64,000 nucleotides of DNA, from assembly GCA_958298945.1 (NCBI GenBank), contig OY282605.1, forward strand, positions 26,824,811 through 26,888,810, in the 5' to 3' direction. Of the stretch, positions 1-11,330 are shown piece after piece; position 1 is the stretch's first letter, and each line of letters opens with the position of its first letter. The notes beneath the pieces were generated by a model that did not search any database, was not told where the DNA came from, and saw only the letters and a program-made list of their open reading frames with translations. The position numbers and the translations under genes were made by a program. The DNA is from Atherix ibis. Taxonomy: Eukaryota; Arthropoda; Insecta; Diptera; Athericidae.

Positions 1-536
1 TCCCCCTGTACCTCATTAATCTAAACAGAAAAAAAAAGCTGTCGAACCATTTGACTGGTCTGGATTGATACAAGTGGTCAAGTATAAGCATGGTTAATAG
101 CAGCGTCTTCCGATTTGCAAATATGGGACATTTAATACTAATTGAAGCCCTTAATTTATGCTTTCCAAAACCGCACGTCTCTAAATTAATAGTTGGGTTT
201 TTATGTAGAAAACCAATAATAAAAAATAATCTTCCAATTCCTTTTTGGGTTATCAATTAGGTTTCTCCTTACTTATTCCCCAACATTTTTGTTTAACATT
301 TTAACTTAACATTTAAGTTATCAATTAGGTTTTTCCTTACTTATTTCATAATATTTTTATTGAACACCTTGTAACTATCCTGTTTAGAAAGAGTACGTTT
401 CCATAACATTTTTGAAATAAATCCAATTTTAAAGTCCCATCCATTCAACTTCTTCTGCTTAGATCGAAAGGTAGTCAAATATTATACCAATCATATAACC
501 GAGAGTGTTTAAAAGCCTCAAATCTGCTTCGCGGCT
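1..536. other. No gene seen
   Basis: AT-rich non-coding DNA. I see no long open frame, terminal repeat or tandem array. A short near-duplication of a phrase containing tatcaattaggttt occurs around 252 and 318, suggesting a small local duplication. Confidence 0.5.
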
Positions 537-715
537 TTTTCAAGAGACTGCCTTAAGAAAATCTACAACGCCCAAAGATGGTTTGCAAACCTTCTGTTCG
601 GTGATACACTCCTTGACGAAGATAAGCGTACGGGCAAATCTTCAGAGGTAAACAATGAGATTATTGTCTTGCTGAGAAATTTTGCAAGAATGCGCCAGGA
701 TCATATAACCAAACA
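537..715 (+). pseudogene. Mariner transposase remnant, N-terminal region
   Basis: A short frame reads QRWFANLLFGD followed by LLDEDKRTGKSSEVNNEII. This matches the layout of the second helix-turn-helix of mariner transposases (QxWFxxFxxGDxxLxDxxRxGRPxEV). Only this DNA-binding segment is recognisable; no catalytic part and no terminal inverted repeats remain. It is an old truncated copy with no sign of function. The assignment rests on motif pattern only, since the piece is about 50 residues long. Confidence 0.6.
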
Positions 716-3700
716 GAAATTTGACAAACCATCTTTGGCCTTTTTAGATGTTTGTGATGCAGTTTTCTCTTTTTAAAAATATCAGGCACTAAAAAAAAAG
801 TTTGTTGTTTTCCATAATTCTGAAAGTTAATTTTTTTCCATTAAAAATAAACACTCAGCATTTATCAATATATAATTTATCACAAAAAAGCCAAAACAGA
901 CATCTGTCAATAAAAACTAAGGTTATGTTACGTAAATTAAAGAAAAAAGTGACAAGGATAGAGATTGCCGTCTTAATTTTTCTGGGGAGAATCACTGAGT
1001 ATAATTCTTTTACATAAGAATTGAGATAATTAGGTAATCGAGCATGAAACTTTTTATAACGAGAAACAATTTCTGTCAGGAGCATAAAAATGGGCATTCA
1101 CAATTTTACAAATAATTTTTAACTGAATTGATTAGAGATAACTGGAATTAAAAGGCTTGGTGGACCCTTGTAATCTAATTCTTAAGTTCATATAACGCTT
1201 TGAACGTTAGTCCAATAGTCTAAGTAGTTATTTCTTTCGTCTCTTCTAGTTTTGGAAATTAATTTTTATTTTATTTCTTAAGAAATATGTCCTTCTATCT
1301 TCTAAAGACCTACAAAAGATATTGGAAAATAATCTATTTCTTAAGAATTGAAAACAAAAATTAATTCCCGAAATTTTTAATCACTTCTAATTTATCTAAT
1401 TTAAAAAAATTCTAATCCAATACAAAAAGTATCTTCCAATCACGTATTAACAATAAAGTTGAGTTTTAGCTAAAATTAGTTCAAATTTTTCATATTTTAA
1501 TCAACTCTAAAAATCTATCCCATTGAAATGATCAAACAGTTCTAATAACAAAAAATTTCAGTTCAACTTAACGATAAACAAAAATTCCATCAATTTCGAT
1601 CAGATTACTTCATAGTTCTTGGTAAGCTGAAATTCAGCAGGCCTTTTCGAAATAAGATACGAATCATCACATTCCAGAATATTTACATACTCGTAATTTT
1701 TGACATTCGAAAATTATGAAAAATTCAAACACTTTCAGATCGGAAATTCTTCATTTTCTGATAGTATTCAATATCGTTCATATGCGAGCATGTATTTTGA
1801 ATTTATTTCTTAGTAAAATTTTATTTACAGAAAAAAATGACAAATCGTTTTATATAAAAGTTTTTCAATAAATTTCTTTATTTTATAGAGAAAAAATATT
1901 TTTAAAAAATCCTTCATCATTAGTTGATATGAAAAGCTTTTAACTATTTATAAAAAATGGCATTCTTGAAATTTTGCAAACATTGATAAATCATTTTAAC
2001 CCCAAGGGGATTATCTATTTCACCTCATAAACTCCAAAATATAAATCGATTGGATTGTAAAAAAAAAAAACAAATAATAGAAAAATCCAAAATATAATGA
2101 AAATTACCTGAAACAAATTGAAATTTTTAAAATTCCAAAGAATCTTAGGAGGTGTGATAATTGTACTTGTACGGTCCGGTCCGGGGACTGACATCGACCT
2201 CGGGGTGACAAAGTGTCTTCGCAAGTGTTGGCCATCGGAGAGAAATGATTCGCTATCAATTGTTTTTCTTATTCTATGACAACATAGCAAGTGTGATTTG
2301 TGTAGGTGTTTAAAAGGTTTATTAATAAAATTTCTATTAACGTTCGCATTACTTGAGGCATACGGAATATGCCTCCGAGTAGAACGGTGTTGATCAATTT
2401 TGTTACCATCCAACAAAGATTTTATTTCCGCGATCCACCTTTATGAACATCTAAACGGACTGGTCGAATGGCCAGTCTGTTACGGATTTGAGGTAACCCG
2501 AAGCCAATAGAGTAAAAAGTTGTCTTATGGAGGCTATCAGCACAGAGACGCTGTGAACCGAAGTTAGATTGCTTATGGAGTAAAATGTCGGGAAGTGACT
2601 AAGTTTGATAAAAACCAATAAACTGTGAACACTATGGGCTGTGGTGACAAATGATTTCAATAAAACTGAATCGAGAGAAACATAGTTGAGGATTTAAAAG
2701 GGTGCGATAGTCAAGCCTCGATGTTGGCCGCACCAAACTCGTCCTCGTATTTGCGCAGTCACGCCAGCAGTGTCATGTGAGACGATAGTGAGCAGTTGTG
2801 ACAAATTGATTCTAATTGAAAGATTATTCGTCTTTTCTTCATATCACCACTAACAGGCGGTATCCCCGGAACTTTTTCATTGGTTTTTGATTTTTGGTTT
2901 TCGTTTTTTTTGGTTTTCGCTTGTCATCATCTGGAAGAGCACATCCAACTTGTGACCATACAAGAAGAAGAAGAAGTACACCAAAATACCAACCAAGTAC
3001 ACCATATACCGAATCAGTCTATAGAAGTATAAGGCGTTAAATAAATTACCACAATATGATGGTAACATACCAATGGACACACCATCGACGAATCTGTATG
3101 AAACTCGTTCCATGGACGATGGAAAACCATTTAATTTGAGAAATCCAAGATCTTTTTCCGTACTCGAAGATTAATTCCACTAAATCAACCAAGACGAACA
3201 ATGCGACGAAGAAATTATTACATTTAATCAGACGAAAATGAAAAAGTGGGAATTGCGTTTTTTTGTGTACGAGGAACCATGTTACATTTGATAGTTTGTG
3301 ATTTATATATGTCAGCCGAAGAGGTGTTAAGTTGCTCACGAATGTGAATGCACGAGTTCTCATATGTTACCATGTGTGCTGGGCAGAATATGACTTCACC
3401 TGATAGCCGATATCTGTACGGTTCGAGTATGATTTACATTCGGTTAGGAGCACTAAGTGTAATATGAGTCCATGTGGTAAGGGGCTGCTACGCTGTCGCC
3501 AGAACTTAGATCGGGAGCAGAGGATTGGAAGTGGCCGTGGCCGATTCGGGTGAGGCTTTTGTGGTTCGATTAAATGAAATCTGGTCATTGGCGATTGGAA
3601 CGATTTTTTATCCAAATCCCCGAAGATAAGTAAGATGATTTCTTGAGTGTTACACTTAAAAGGGTAATTTGTTATCATTTTCTACCTGTCTGCCATTGCC

Positions 3701-4555
3701 CCAGACTCAATACCTATAGAATGGAAATACCTGTATTGCTATTTGTCAATTAATCGCCTAAAATGATACGCTTATCGAGTATAGTATGTCATGTACCAGA
3801 CTTAATGTTATGAAAACCGCTCAGACTGATTCGTGTCATGATTAATTGTCGCCATCAAAATATTGAACAGGTCATTGTCTGACATTACGAGTGTTGTGTC
3901 CATTCGTTCGTTGTTCATGATTCAGATATGGAATATTGTTTATTAAAAACATTACAGAATTTTTTAAATATTATTTGCATTAGCTTTTTGCTAAATTCTT
4001 TTTAAATACCTAAAAAAAATATACAAAGTATAGAGTAACGTCAAGTGGGTGTGTAAATAATGGATCCACGGGACAATACTAATTTTAGGTATCATCTCCA
4101 TCTACTCACGAAATTGTATACAACCAAAAAGATTTAACATCAGTTCTTACTCAATTTTTTGACCCAAAATTTTACAAAAAATACTAAATATAACATATTA
4201 TAATATTAATAATCTGTAGACACATTTTTTTTAGAGACTTTACGTATTTTACGGGAGTTGGCAATTTTTCATCTAAATATGTACGAGTATTTTTTTTATC
4301 ATACTAAATATCGGATTATTCATTTTATAGTTTGGAAATAAATACATTACTTACATAATAGTTGTATAACATTTCTCTTATTTAAGATTGTATTTAGTTA
4401 ACAAAAAGTATGCCATTTTGAATAGTTTTAACAATATTAAATTACGTTGGGTTTTGCATGACAAGTGTATTTTTCGAAATAAGTGCATGAATAAGTGATC
4501 ATGATGGTGCCAAACTTAGTTTATGTGCTCATAAAATGGCCTATCGTAGACAAAT
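716..4555. other. Unassigned intergenic DNA
   Basis: Nothing recognisable as a gene or transposon. From about 2100 to 3700 the base composition is less AT-rich than the neighbours and several short frames of 70-130 codons occur on the minus strand, but none shows a known domain or repeated motif. It may be old unique sequence. From about 3900 on it becomes very AT-rich again. Confidence 0.4.
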
Positions 4556-4559
4556 GGAG

Positions 4560-4800
4560 TGGATAATAAGATAAACTTTTTTATTAACTCATTGGCGTAC
4601 TACAAATAAGCTTGTCTACTCTATGTTGTTATCAAAATTTTGGCTGCAAAAGCTACTCAGAATTCGGATTGGACATTCTGCTCTTATCCATAATTTCATA
4701 TTTTGAAACGACCCTAATCCCATCAGCCAATCTTGTGGCAATCACGTAACAACCTATCATATACTAAGCGAATTCAACCTAACCTAGAATTTAATTTTCT
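4560..4800 (+). pseudogene. LINE ORF2 C-terminal tail remnant (I/jockey-like)
   Basis: The frame from about 4652 reads LLRIRIGHSALIHNFIF and then, after a stop, NDPNPISQSCGNHVTTYHILSE. This is the conserved C-terminal tail of I- and jockey-type retrotransposon ORF2 (RLRIGHTxLTHxFL followed by a CxxC...H...C knuckle). The first Cys of the knuckle is Ser and the last is Phe. Reverse transcriptase and most of RNase H are absent upstream. Another tail of this sort, with the same phrase TxYHI after the knuckle, lies at 63243 on the opposite strand. Confidence 0.7.
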
Positions 4801-5029
4801 TGCAAAATAGCATTATTTCTCCATAAAGTATAACAAAATGTCAATACTCCTAATTAATCGTTCATCCAGTTTTTCTTAAAATTAATTGGGTGTATTGATC
4901 CCATACGATACATACAGTCCGCCAAAAGGCCTAATAGTCTTACAATTTTTTTTGTGTGGCTCCTGATACATATTTAAAGGATCTTACAAATAAAAAATGA
5001 ACAAATAATTGACCTTAAAGTGCCCAAAA

Positions 5030-5305
5030 GATGCTAGAATATCTGGCTTTGAATGCTGACAAAATTTTCCTTAGCGATGAGGCTCTTTTTTCGCTTGATA
5101 AATTCATCAACAAGCAATTTGCCATTTATCAGGGACTCATAAGTGGAAATTTTACTTATTCATATTAGATAAGCCATTCTAACCATAAAAAGTTACTGTC
5201 TGGTTGAAATTTTTTTGTGATGGTGTCATTGGCCAAAATTTTGCAAATGAAGAAGTAAAGATCGTTGATGTCTACTTTGGGCACTATGACCGTACTATCT
5301 AACCT
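5030..5305 (+). pseudogene. DD41D (rosa/Visitor-like) transposase remnant
   Basis: One frame contains ADKIFLSDEALFSLDKFINKQ, matching the first catalytic block (IxFSDEAHFxLxGYVNKQ). About 100 bases on, another frame reads KVTVWLKFFCDGVIGQNFANEE, matching the following block (KVTVWCxLWxGGIIGPYFFxxE). Together these identify a DD41D Tc1/mariner transposase like those at 17740 and 35240. Frames are broken, the C-terminal catalytic half is missing and the codons for HF are degraded. No terminal repeats are visible. It directly precedes the unclassified repeat at 5370. Confidence 0.7.
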
Positions 5306-5369
5306 ATTTTTTTTTTTTGCTCCAAACTTAAAAATTTTAATTTTAAAAATATGTGGTTTTAATAAATTG

Positions 5370-5710
5370 GTGCTTCAAGCTACAAAACATTACAAATTTT
5401 GGCATTATTGAGCAAACAATTTTCTAAGATGCGTAATATCTAAAATTCTTGATGCCAATAGGCCTAAGAAATCATTCAATTTGCGGCGGTTGGGATTTTT
5501 TTTGTAAGATATTTTATTAGAAACTATAGTTACGTTAAAAGCAATTTTTAAATTTTATTGCATTTAAAAATCAATATCGGTTAAGTTATGGCCAAATTAC
5601 AAACCCAAAATGTGCAAAAAAGGCCTTAAAAATGATCTAAAAAGTCCTGTAAGTAATTTTTACAAAGTTTTTAGATTTTTTTTTTAAAAAGTCCTGTAAG
5701 TAATTTTTAG
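5370..5710 (+). repeat. Unclassified dispersed repeat, copy 1
   Basis: This segment, starting near caagctacaaaacattac and running through atgccaataggcctaag, ggcggttggga and ccaaattacaaacc, recurs in diverged form at 8430-8610 and 41440-41690, all in the same orientation. It has no coding potential, and it leads straight into a minisatellite here. Its class is unknown; a non-autonomous element end or a degraded UTR are both possible. Confidence 0.6.
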
Positions 5711-6330
5711 GATTTTTATTTAGAAAATTTTGCTATTGAAAATTTTTTTATAGCAATTTTTTTTTGTAGGAAATTTTTTTATAGAAAATTTTGTTATAGA
5801 AAATTTTTTTGTAGAAAATTTTCTTATAGAAAATTGTTTACTAGAAAATTTATTTCAAAAATTTTTTTACTAGAAAATTTTGTTATAGAAATTTGTATTA
5901 TTGAGAATTTTTATAGTAAATGCTTACTGAAAATTTTTTGTAGACAATATTTACTGTTTTTTTAAATAAAAAAAAAATTTTTTGAACCATTTTCCAACAA
6001 AATTTTTAATGGACAATTTTTACCGAAAAGTTTTTTTAAACAAATTTTGTAGAAAGTTTTTACTTAAAATTTTTTTTAGAAAATTTTTTTACTGAAATTT
6101 TTTTATAGAAATTTTTTACAAAAAATTCTTTATAGAAAATTTTTTATAGGCAATTTTGACTGACAATTTTTTATAGAAAATTTTTACTGCAAATTATTTT
6201 CTGAACATTTTTACAGAAAATTTTTTTCCAAAAATTTTATTATAGAAAATTTTTTTATAGAAAATTTTTTTATAGAAGAAATATTTTTTTTTAATAGAAA
6301 CTTTTTTATATAAATTTTTGTATCATACAT
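5700..6330 (+). repeat. AT-rich minisatellite, unit ~15-17 bp (TAGAAAATTTTTTTA)
   Basis: Imperfect tandem repeats of a ~15-17 bp unit, mostly tagaaaattttttta, with variants of ttttactgaaaattt. Towards the right the phrases tttttactgcaaatta and ctgaacatttttac appear, which also occur in the array at 53525-55745, so the two arrays belong to one family. Units are diverged, with many small indels. Confidence 0.85.
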
Positions 6331-6419
6331 ATGTTGTCGGTAAATAAGCTACGATTCTGTCAAACCTTTTTTATGCAATACTTTAGATGATTTGATAATG
6401 TTTGAAATATTTTCTATTA

Positions 6420-6935
6420 AATTTCAAATAGGTCCGTTAAATTTTTTTATTCAGTTTGCGATGTTTCCTATAAATTTCGCAATGTTTGTGTTAAATTTTC
6501 GATGTTTTTCTATAAAATTTGCAATAATTTTGTTAATTTTTCGATGTTTTTGTTAATTTTTGGATGTTTTTATTAAATTTGCGATGTTTTTGTTAACTTA
6601 TCGATTGTATTTTGTTAAATTTGCAACGTTTTTTATTAATATTTTGCTGCCTCCGTTAAATTTACGTTCTTTTAATTAAATTTGCGATGTTTTTGTGCAA
6701 ATTTCGATGTTTTTGTGTAAATTTTCGAAGTTTTTTGTTAAATTTGCGATGTAATTGTTCAATTTGCGGTCTTTTTATTAAGTTTACGATGGTTTTTGAT
6801 AAATTTATAATATTTTTATGAATTCTTAGATTTGTTTTTAATAAAATTTGCGATAATTTTATTAATATTCTACTGCTTTTGTTAAATTTACATTTTTTTA
6901 ATTAAATTTGCGATGTTTTTGTGTAACTTTTGATA
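6420..6935 (+). repeat. Minisatellite GTTAAATTTGCGATGTTTTT, left part
   Basis: About 20-24 bp units of gttaaatttgcgatgttttt in tandem. The array resumes after the mariner at 6936-8189, so it was one array that the mariner split. Units vary in the purine/pyrimidine of the gcgatg core and in length. Confidence 0.85.
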
Positions 6936-6990
6936 TACCACCTTGATCAAAAAGTTACCGGAATTTATTCAGAAAATTAAAAATACAAGT

Positions 6991-8068
6991 TTATTCATCT
7001 AAATCTATATTGTCCCCTTCAAAGTAATCTTCATCGGCTTTAACATACTTATGCCAGCGCATGATCCAATCCTCGAAATATTTTTTATATTCGGTTTTCG
7101 GTATGTCCATCAGTGCTTCCTGCGATTTTTTCATTACTTCCTCTCGGCTGTTGAAACGCGTTCCCCGTAATGGTTTTTTAACTCCATTAAAAATAAAGAA
7201 GTCACAGGGAGCCAAATCAAGTGAAATTCGGTGGTTTTTGGATGGTATTTGTTTCATTTTCCGTCAAAAAATTACGAATAATGATGGCACGAGTTTTCGC
7301 CAAAATAGATTAGAATTGTGGGCACAAAACTCGTGGATTTTGCACCGGTGCGTTATCATGGTGCAAAATTCACGAGTTTTCTGCCCACAATTCTAATCTC
7401 TTTCGGTGAATTGCTTAACGCAAATGTCTCATAATGCCCAAATAATACCCTTTGTTTACTGTCCGGCCTTCTGGCATAAATTCATGATGCACTACACCGT
7501 TGTAATCCATGAAAACCGTGAGCATTGCCTTCTTTTTTGACTGAAAACGACGTGGTTTTTTTGGTCTCGGCTCATTTGCTGAACGCCATTCACTTGCCTC
7601 ATGTCTGGATTGCGTGTCGTACTCATAAACCCACGTATCGTCTCCAGTAATGATCCTTTTGATGAATGTGGGATCGGATTCAGCATCGCAATTCATGTCT
7701 TTTGCGACGTCAACACGGTCTCTTTTTTTTACTGCTACACGACGGAAACCCAAATCATTAACCAAAATGTCTTGGACGGATCCATTGGCAATGTTCAAGT
7801 CCTCCGCTATCTCTCTGATGGTTAATTTGCAGTTATTGATTAGATTTCTTTTACTTTATCAATGTTTTCGTCGGTTTTCGATGTCGATGGTCTGCCACTT
7901 CGATTGACTCATGACCACTTTCTTTAGAAAATTGTTGCGGAAACACTTTTCCAACATTTTCAACGTTCGGGCACCATTAAATCCGTTTTTTACGCAAAAT
8001 TCAATGCAAGTTCGTTGTTGCCAATTTAAATACATTTCTAAAATTGTAAAAAATCGTAACTCTTGCAA
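6991..8068 (-). pseudogene. Mariner transposase, broken
   Basis: Would encode a DDE transposase that cuts and pastes the element. Visible in order: an N-terminal part with QQRTCIEFCVKNG, a central block with IITGDDTWVYEYD (first catalytic Asp), EPRPKKPRRFQ and VVHHEFMPEGRTVNKGYY, a block with HHDNAP (second Asp), LAPCDFF (third Asp) and the C-terminus YFEGDNIDLDE. The copy is dead: there is a deletion and frameshifts between the N-terminal helix-turn-helix and the centre, stops around the second Asp, and an inverted duplication at 7307-7399 within the coding part. The C-terminus resembles the copies at 13977 and 49889, so these may be one mariner branch. Confidence 0.85.
7307..7399. repeat. 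93-bp near-perfect inverted repeat inside transposase
   Basis: Left arm 7307-7350 and right arm 7358-7399 are reverse complements over about 43 bases with only a few mismatches, separated by about 7 bases around the codons for the second catalytic Asp. The arms start with agattagaattgtgggca. The right-hand copy looks like a local inverted duplication of coding sequence and would form a strong hairpin. Confidence 0.9.
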
Positions 8069-8191
8069 ATTTCAAGCTATGACGCTAAGATTAAAGGGAA
8101 TATCAACAACAGATGTACCGACTTAACAAAAAAAAAACAGAACTCAAATTGGAACGACGGGAGCGCCACACTTTTTGATAAAGGTGGTATT

Positions 8192-8300
8192 TACGATATT
8201 TTTGTTAAATTTTAGATGTTTTTGTGTTGCTTGGAATGTTTATTGTTAAATTTGTGATGCTTTTTCTTAAATTTACGACGTCTTCGTTAAATTCTTTAAA
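8192..8300 (+). repeat. Minisatellite GTTAAATTTGCGATGTTTTT, right part
   Basis: Continuation of the array at 6420-6935 after the mariner: units such as tttttgttaaattttagatg and ttgttaaatttgtgatg. More degenerate than the left part. Confidence 0.75.
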
Positions 8301-8309
8301 TATCGGCAA

Positions 8310-8770
8310 AATCTAAAAAATATAATTAAATAAAAATTTCATTAAAAACTGAATCAAACTAATTTTTCAAAGCGAAAATTGGATAATTTCCTAAAAAATA
8401 TTCTATAGAAAAACAGATACGTGTAATTTGTAGAATTGGTAATGGCAGTAGGTCTCTAAGATCATGCAATTTGGCGCGGTTGGAAATATTTTTATAAGAA
8501 ATTGGATTAAAAACTTTGTTTACGCAAATAATTTCTAAATTTTATGGCATTTAAAAATCAACCTTAAAATTATTAAGTCCTGGAAGTAATTTTTAGAAAG
8601 TAATTTAACTAATGCTAACTTTTTTAAATAATGACAAAGTTTACAAAATATAATTTCATAAAAATTATATTAAAAACTGAATTAAATATATTTCTTAAAA
8701 TACTTTACTCTCCGAAGCGAAAATTTGATAATTCTCTAATAAATATTCTGTAGAAGAAATTTCGTTTAGA
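8310..8770 (+). repeat. Tandem duplication (~340 bp spacing) with unclassified repeat copy 2
   Basis: Segment 8310-8420 (aaaaactgaatcaaact ... agcgaaaattggataattt ... atattctatagaa) recurs in diverged form at about 8650-8760. Between them, 8430-8610 is the second copy of the unclassified repeat at 5370-5710 (gcggttgga, catttaaaaatcaa, aagtcctggaagtaatttt). No coding potential. Confidence 0.6.
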
Positions 8771-9650
8771 GATAAATTAGCAAATTTTTAACTAAAATGT
8801 GTTTTTTTTATCAAGCTAACTACAATATTTTGCTAATAATTTATGAAGACTTTTATAAAGAAGAAAGCTTCCTTTTTTTCAAAGTAAAATCAATTTAATA
8901 ACATGCCTTGAAACGAAAACTCACCTGTTTATTAGAATCAATAAACATAACAGCATTTATACAATATGAGCACAATCAGTTAGTGATTGTTTTCAATTTC
9001 TCAACTTTTCCTGACTATAAACAGGGAAAAATTGAACTCATCCATCAAATGCACTTCGTTTTAAATTAGACCTCATTTAACATTACGTGCAAATGAAAAA
9101 GGCGACCGTAAACGGAGAGTAACCATAGCTAAGATACCGATACCGAAAGGTGATGTAAAATTCGATCATCCCCGCCCCAGTTTTTAAACCGTACTCAAGC
9201 CATTCACATTGGAATATGTATCAATGAATTATTACCATTAATTCAGTACTGATATCGGTTCATAATTCATTTTAACACGGCCAACAACAAGACAATTTTC
9301 CTAACTTATTCCCATAATCACCTTTTTGCCGGCAGTTTCATTTACGCTCAAACTTCCATTCTTCGTAACAGTTCAAAACGAAACCCATTCTGGAAAAGGT
9401 GTTGGAATTGAATTAAATAAAAAGGAATAAGAAGAATTTGAAACTTTTTCTTTAATGTTTGACTAAAATCGTGCTCCCCTTACCTGAATCCCTGAATCCG
9501 ATGAACTGTTATTGAGCATGAATCACTTCAATTACTGAAGCTCCATAGTGTTAAAGTGTGTATCAGAATTTTTAGAAGGAAGACTTACACATACCATGAT
9601 ATAATAATTTTTATAAAAAAATAAAAAATATAAGCAAATATCTAAATAAA
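8770..9650. other. No gene seen
   Basis: AT-rich sequence with nothing recognisable; no long frame, terminal repeats or array. Confidence 0.4.
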
Positions 9651-11330
9651 CTTTACTGTTTAGCAGAATATTGTCCATGGGCCAGGGTAAAGTGTTAAAA
9701 GTAAAAGATCTCCAACGAGTGCAAAGAAATTATTTCATATCGTGCTACATTAATAAAGTTCTATTGAAAAAACATCTCATTCGCTGGATGGTCCTCAATA
9801 TATATTTGATGTTGGCACGCAAATGTGAAACTTGTGGTGCGAAATTTAACAAAGGATACACCTTTCAGCGCTACACTGGGTCCTATATTGATAACGTGCT
9901 CGTGTTGGGCAAATTTCGTGTGGCTTTCGTTTCAGGTGCACATTTCCATTTGCTGCACGCGCACACGATTCGATTCCAATTGCAATGGCACCACCATAAT
10001 CCATGGACCGAATCCATCCACTGCGGAAGATATTTCTCGCCGTTATGCAGAAATTTCCACCTTTTCACATCATCAATTCGAATGGAGCTTTTCACATCTT
10101 ATGGCGAATAGTTTTAGTTTCTGTTCGTTCGTTTTTCACATTAGCTTACAGTCCAAGTAAACAAATGATTCTCAATCTTGGTGATCGAATAGACCATTGT
10201 AAATAGGAATCCATAATAGATACTCCAACTAACTGTAGGCCATTGGAATCGATTCGAATTGTACTGAATCGATTTGAGCTGAGATGCCGCCGTGATATTG
10301 TCTGCGCAGGTATATCCTCGGCTGATACCCATCCTCGCCGCATGGGAGACAAATCAATTGCAGATCGTCAGTGGTTACTTGTATTACTTTATGAAATGTA
10401 CAAATTGCTTAATTAAAATATCAACTAAGTCGATTGCGCATGCATCCTCGAAATTCCATAATAGCGAACGATTACACGAAACCACTTTATTCGGTGGCCA
10501 AACGCGCTGGTAGTGGATTGGTAAATTTGATCAAAGAGAATTCCATTAGGCAGCAGTACATTGATAGTTTTGAAAGATGACCACAACACCATCGGGACAA
10601 ATGATCCTAACATCAAGGGGGGTTAGAGTTTACACATACACATATTTTTCACCAGTAATACGAGAATATGGATGCCAGTTTATCATGAACTAACTGCCGG
10701 GATACCCCTAACCAATCGTACAGAGGAGAGAAGAGGAGTATATGACAAGTGTACAAATGGATTATGGACAGACAGTCGGACACTATAAAATCCAAGATGA
10801 TAATGTGCGCGCACAGTGTTCGTGAGGATGAAGTAAATTTAATTGGAGTGAAATATCTCAGTCTGTGCTGGGAGATCATTTGCTCAGGTGTTAATTGGTT
10901 TGCGTGTAATGACTTAAAATTATGATGAAGGCTGATTTTATTACATGCACCAATCTTCGCAATTCCGTATCAACCCGCAATATTTCTGATCCCGCCAAGA
11001 TCCCTTTTTCCAAGGCTGCATGAACCATGAAATATGACTAAATGATCTCTGTTGTTCTGTGCACAAAACTGAAGACAACATCTCACCACATTGGACTGGG
11101 ATTGGACTTCTCGTCAAATCACACTCTGACGACGATGGACATGGGCACTGGCACTGGCACTGAGGAGGCTCTGACACTTGCACTGGCATTCGGACTATAT
11201 GCGAATTTACACATTCCCAATGCAACGATTTTCCAAATATATATCGCCAATTTATGATTACATAAAAATAACAACATGCAAATGGTAAATTTCAAGAACG
11301 ATAGCACAGCTGGATATAATTTTTACATAG
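9650..11330. other. Less AT-rich unassigned region
   Basis: Base composition is more balanced than in most of the window and there are several overlapping short frames on both strands (the longest, 9671-10111 on plus, 146 codons). None has a convincing domain. Within that frame a segment reads CETCGAKFNKGYTF, the first half of a C2H2 zinc finger, but both positions where His would be expected are Tyr. A short ggcact tandem run lies at about 11143-11165. I leave it unassigned: old unique sequence or a much-eroded gene. Confidence 0.35.

Larger units (their letters stand above)
6936..8189 (-). mobile_element. Mariner element inserted in a minisatellite
   Basis: Terminal inverted repeats are visible: the left end reads taccaccttgatcaaaaagt and the right end is its near-perfect complement (actttttgataaaggtggta). 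A mariner transposase lies between them on the minus strand. The element sits inside the gttaaatttgcgatg array. The expected TA duplication is present on the left but not clear on the right (tt), so the right flank has probably mutated. Length, about 1254 bp, is normal for mariner. Confidence 0.9.

Noticed and set aside
6936..8189. Second insertion within this mariner at 7307-7399
   Set aside because: The arms are made of the element's own sequence, so it is an inverted duplication, not an inserted element.
9671..10111. 146-codon frame as a gene
   Set aside because: No convincing domain beyond a defective half zinc finger, and several other frames overlap it on both strands.
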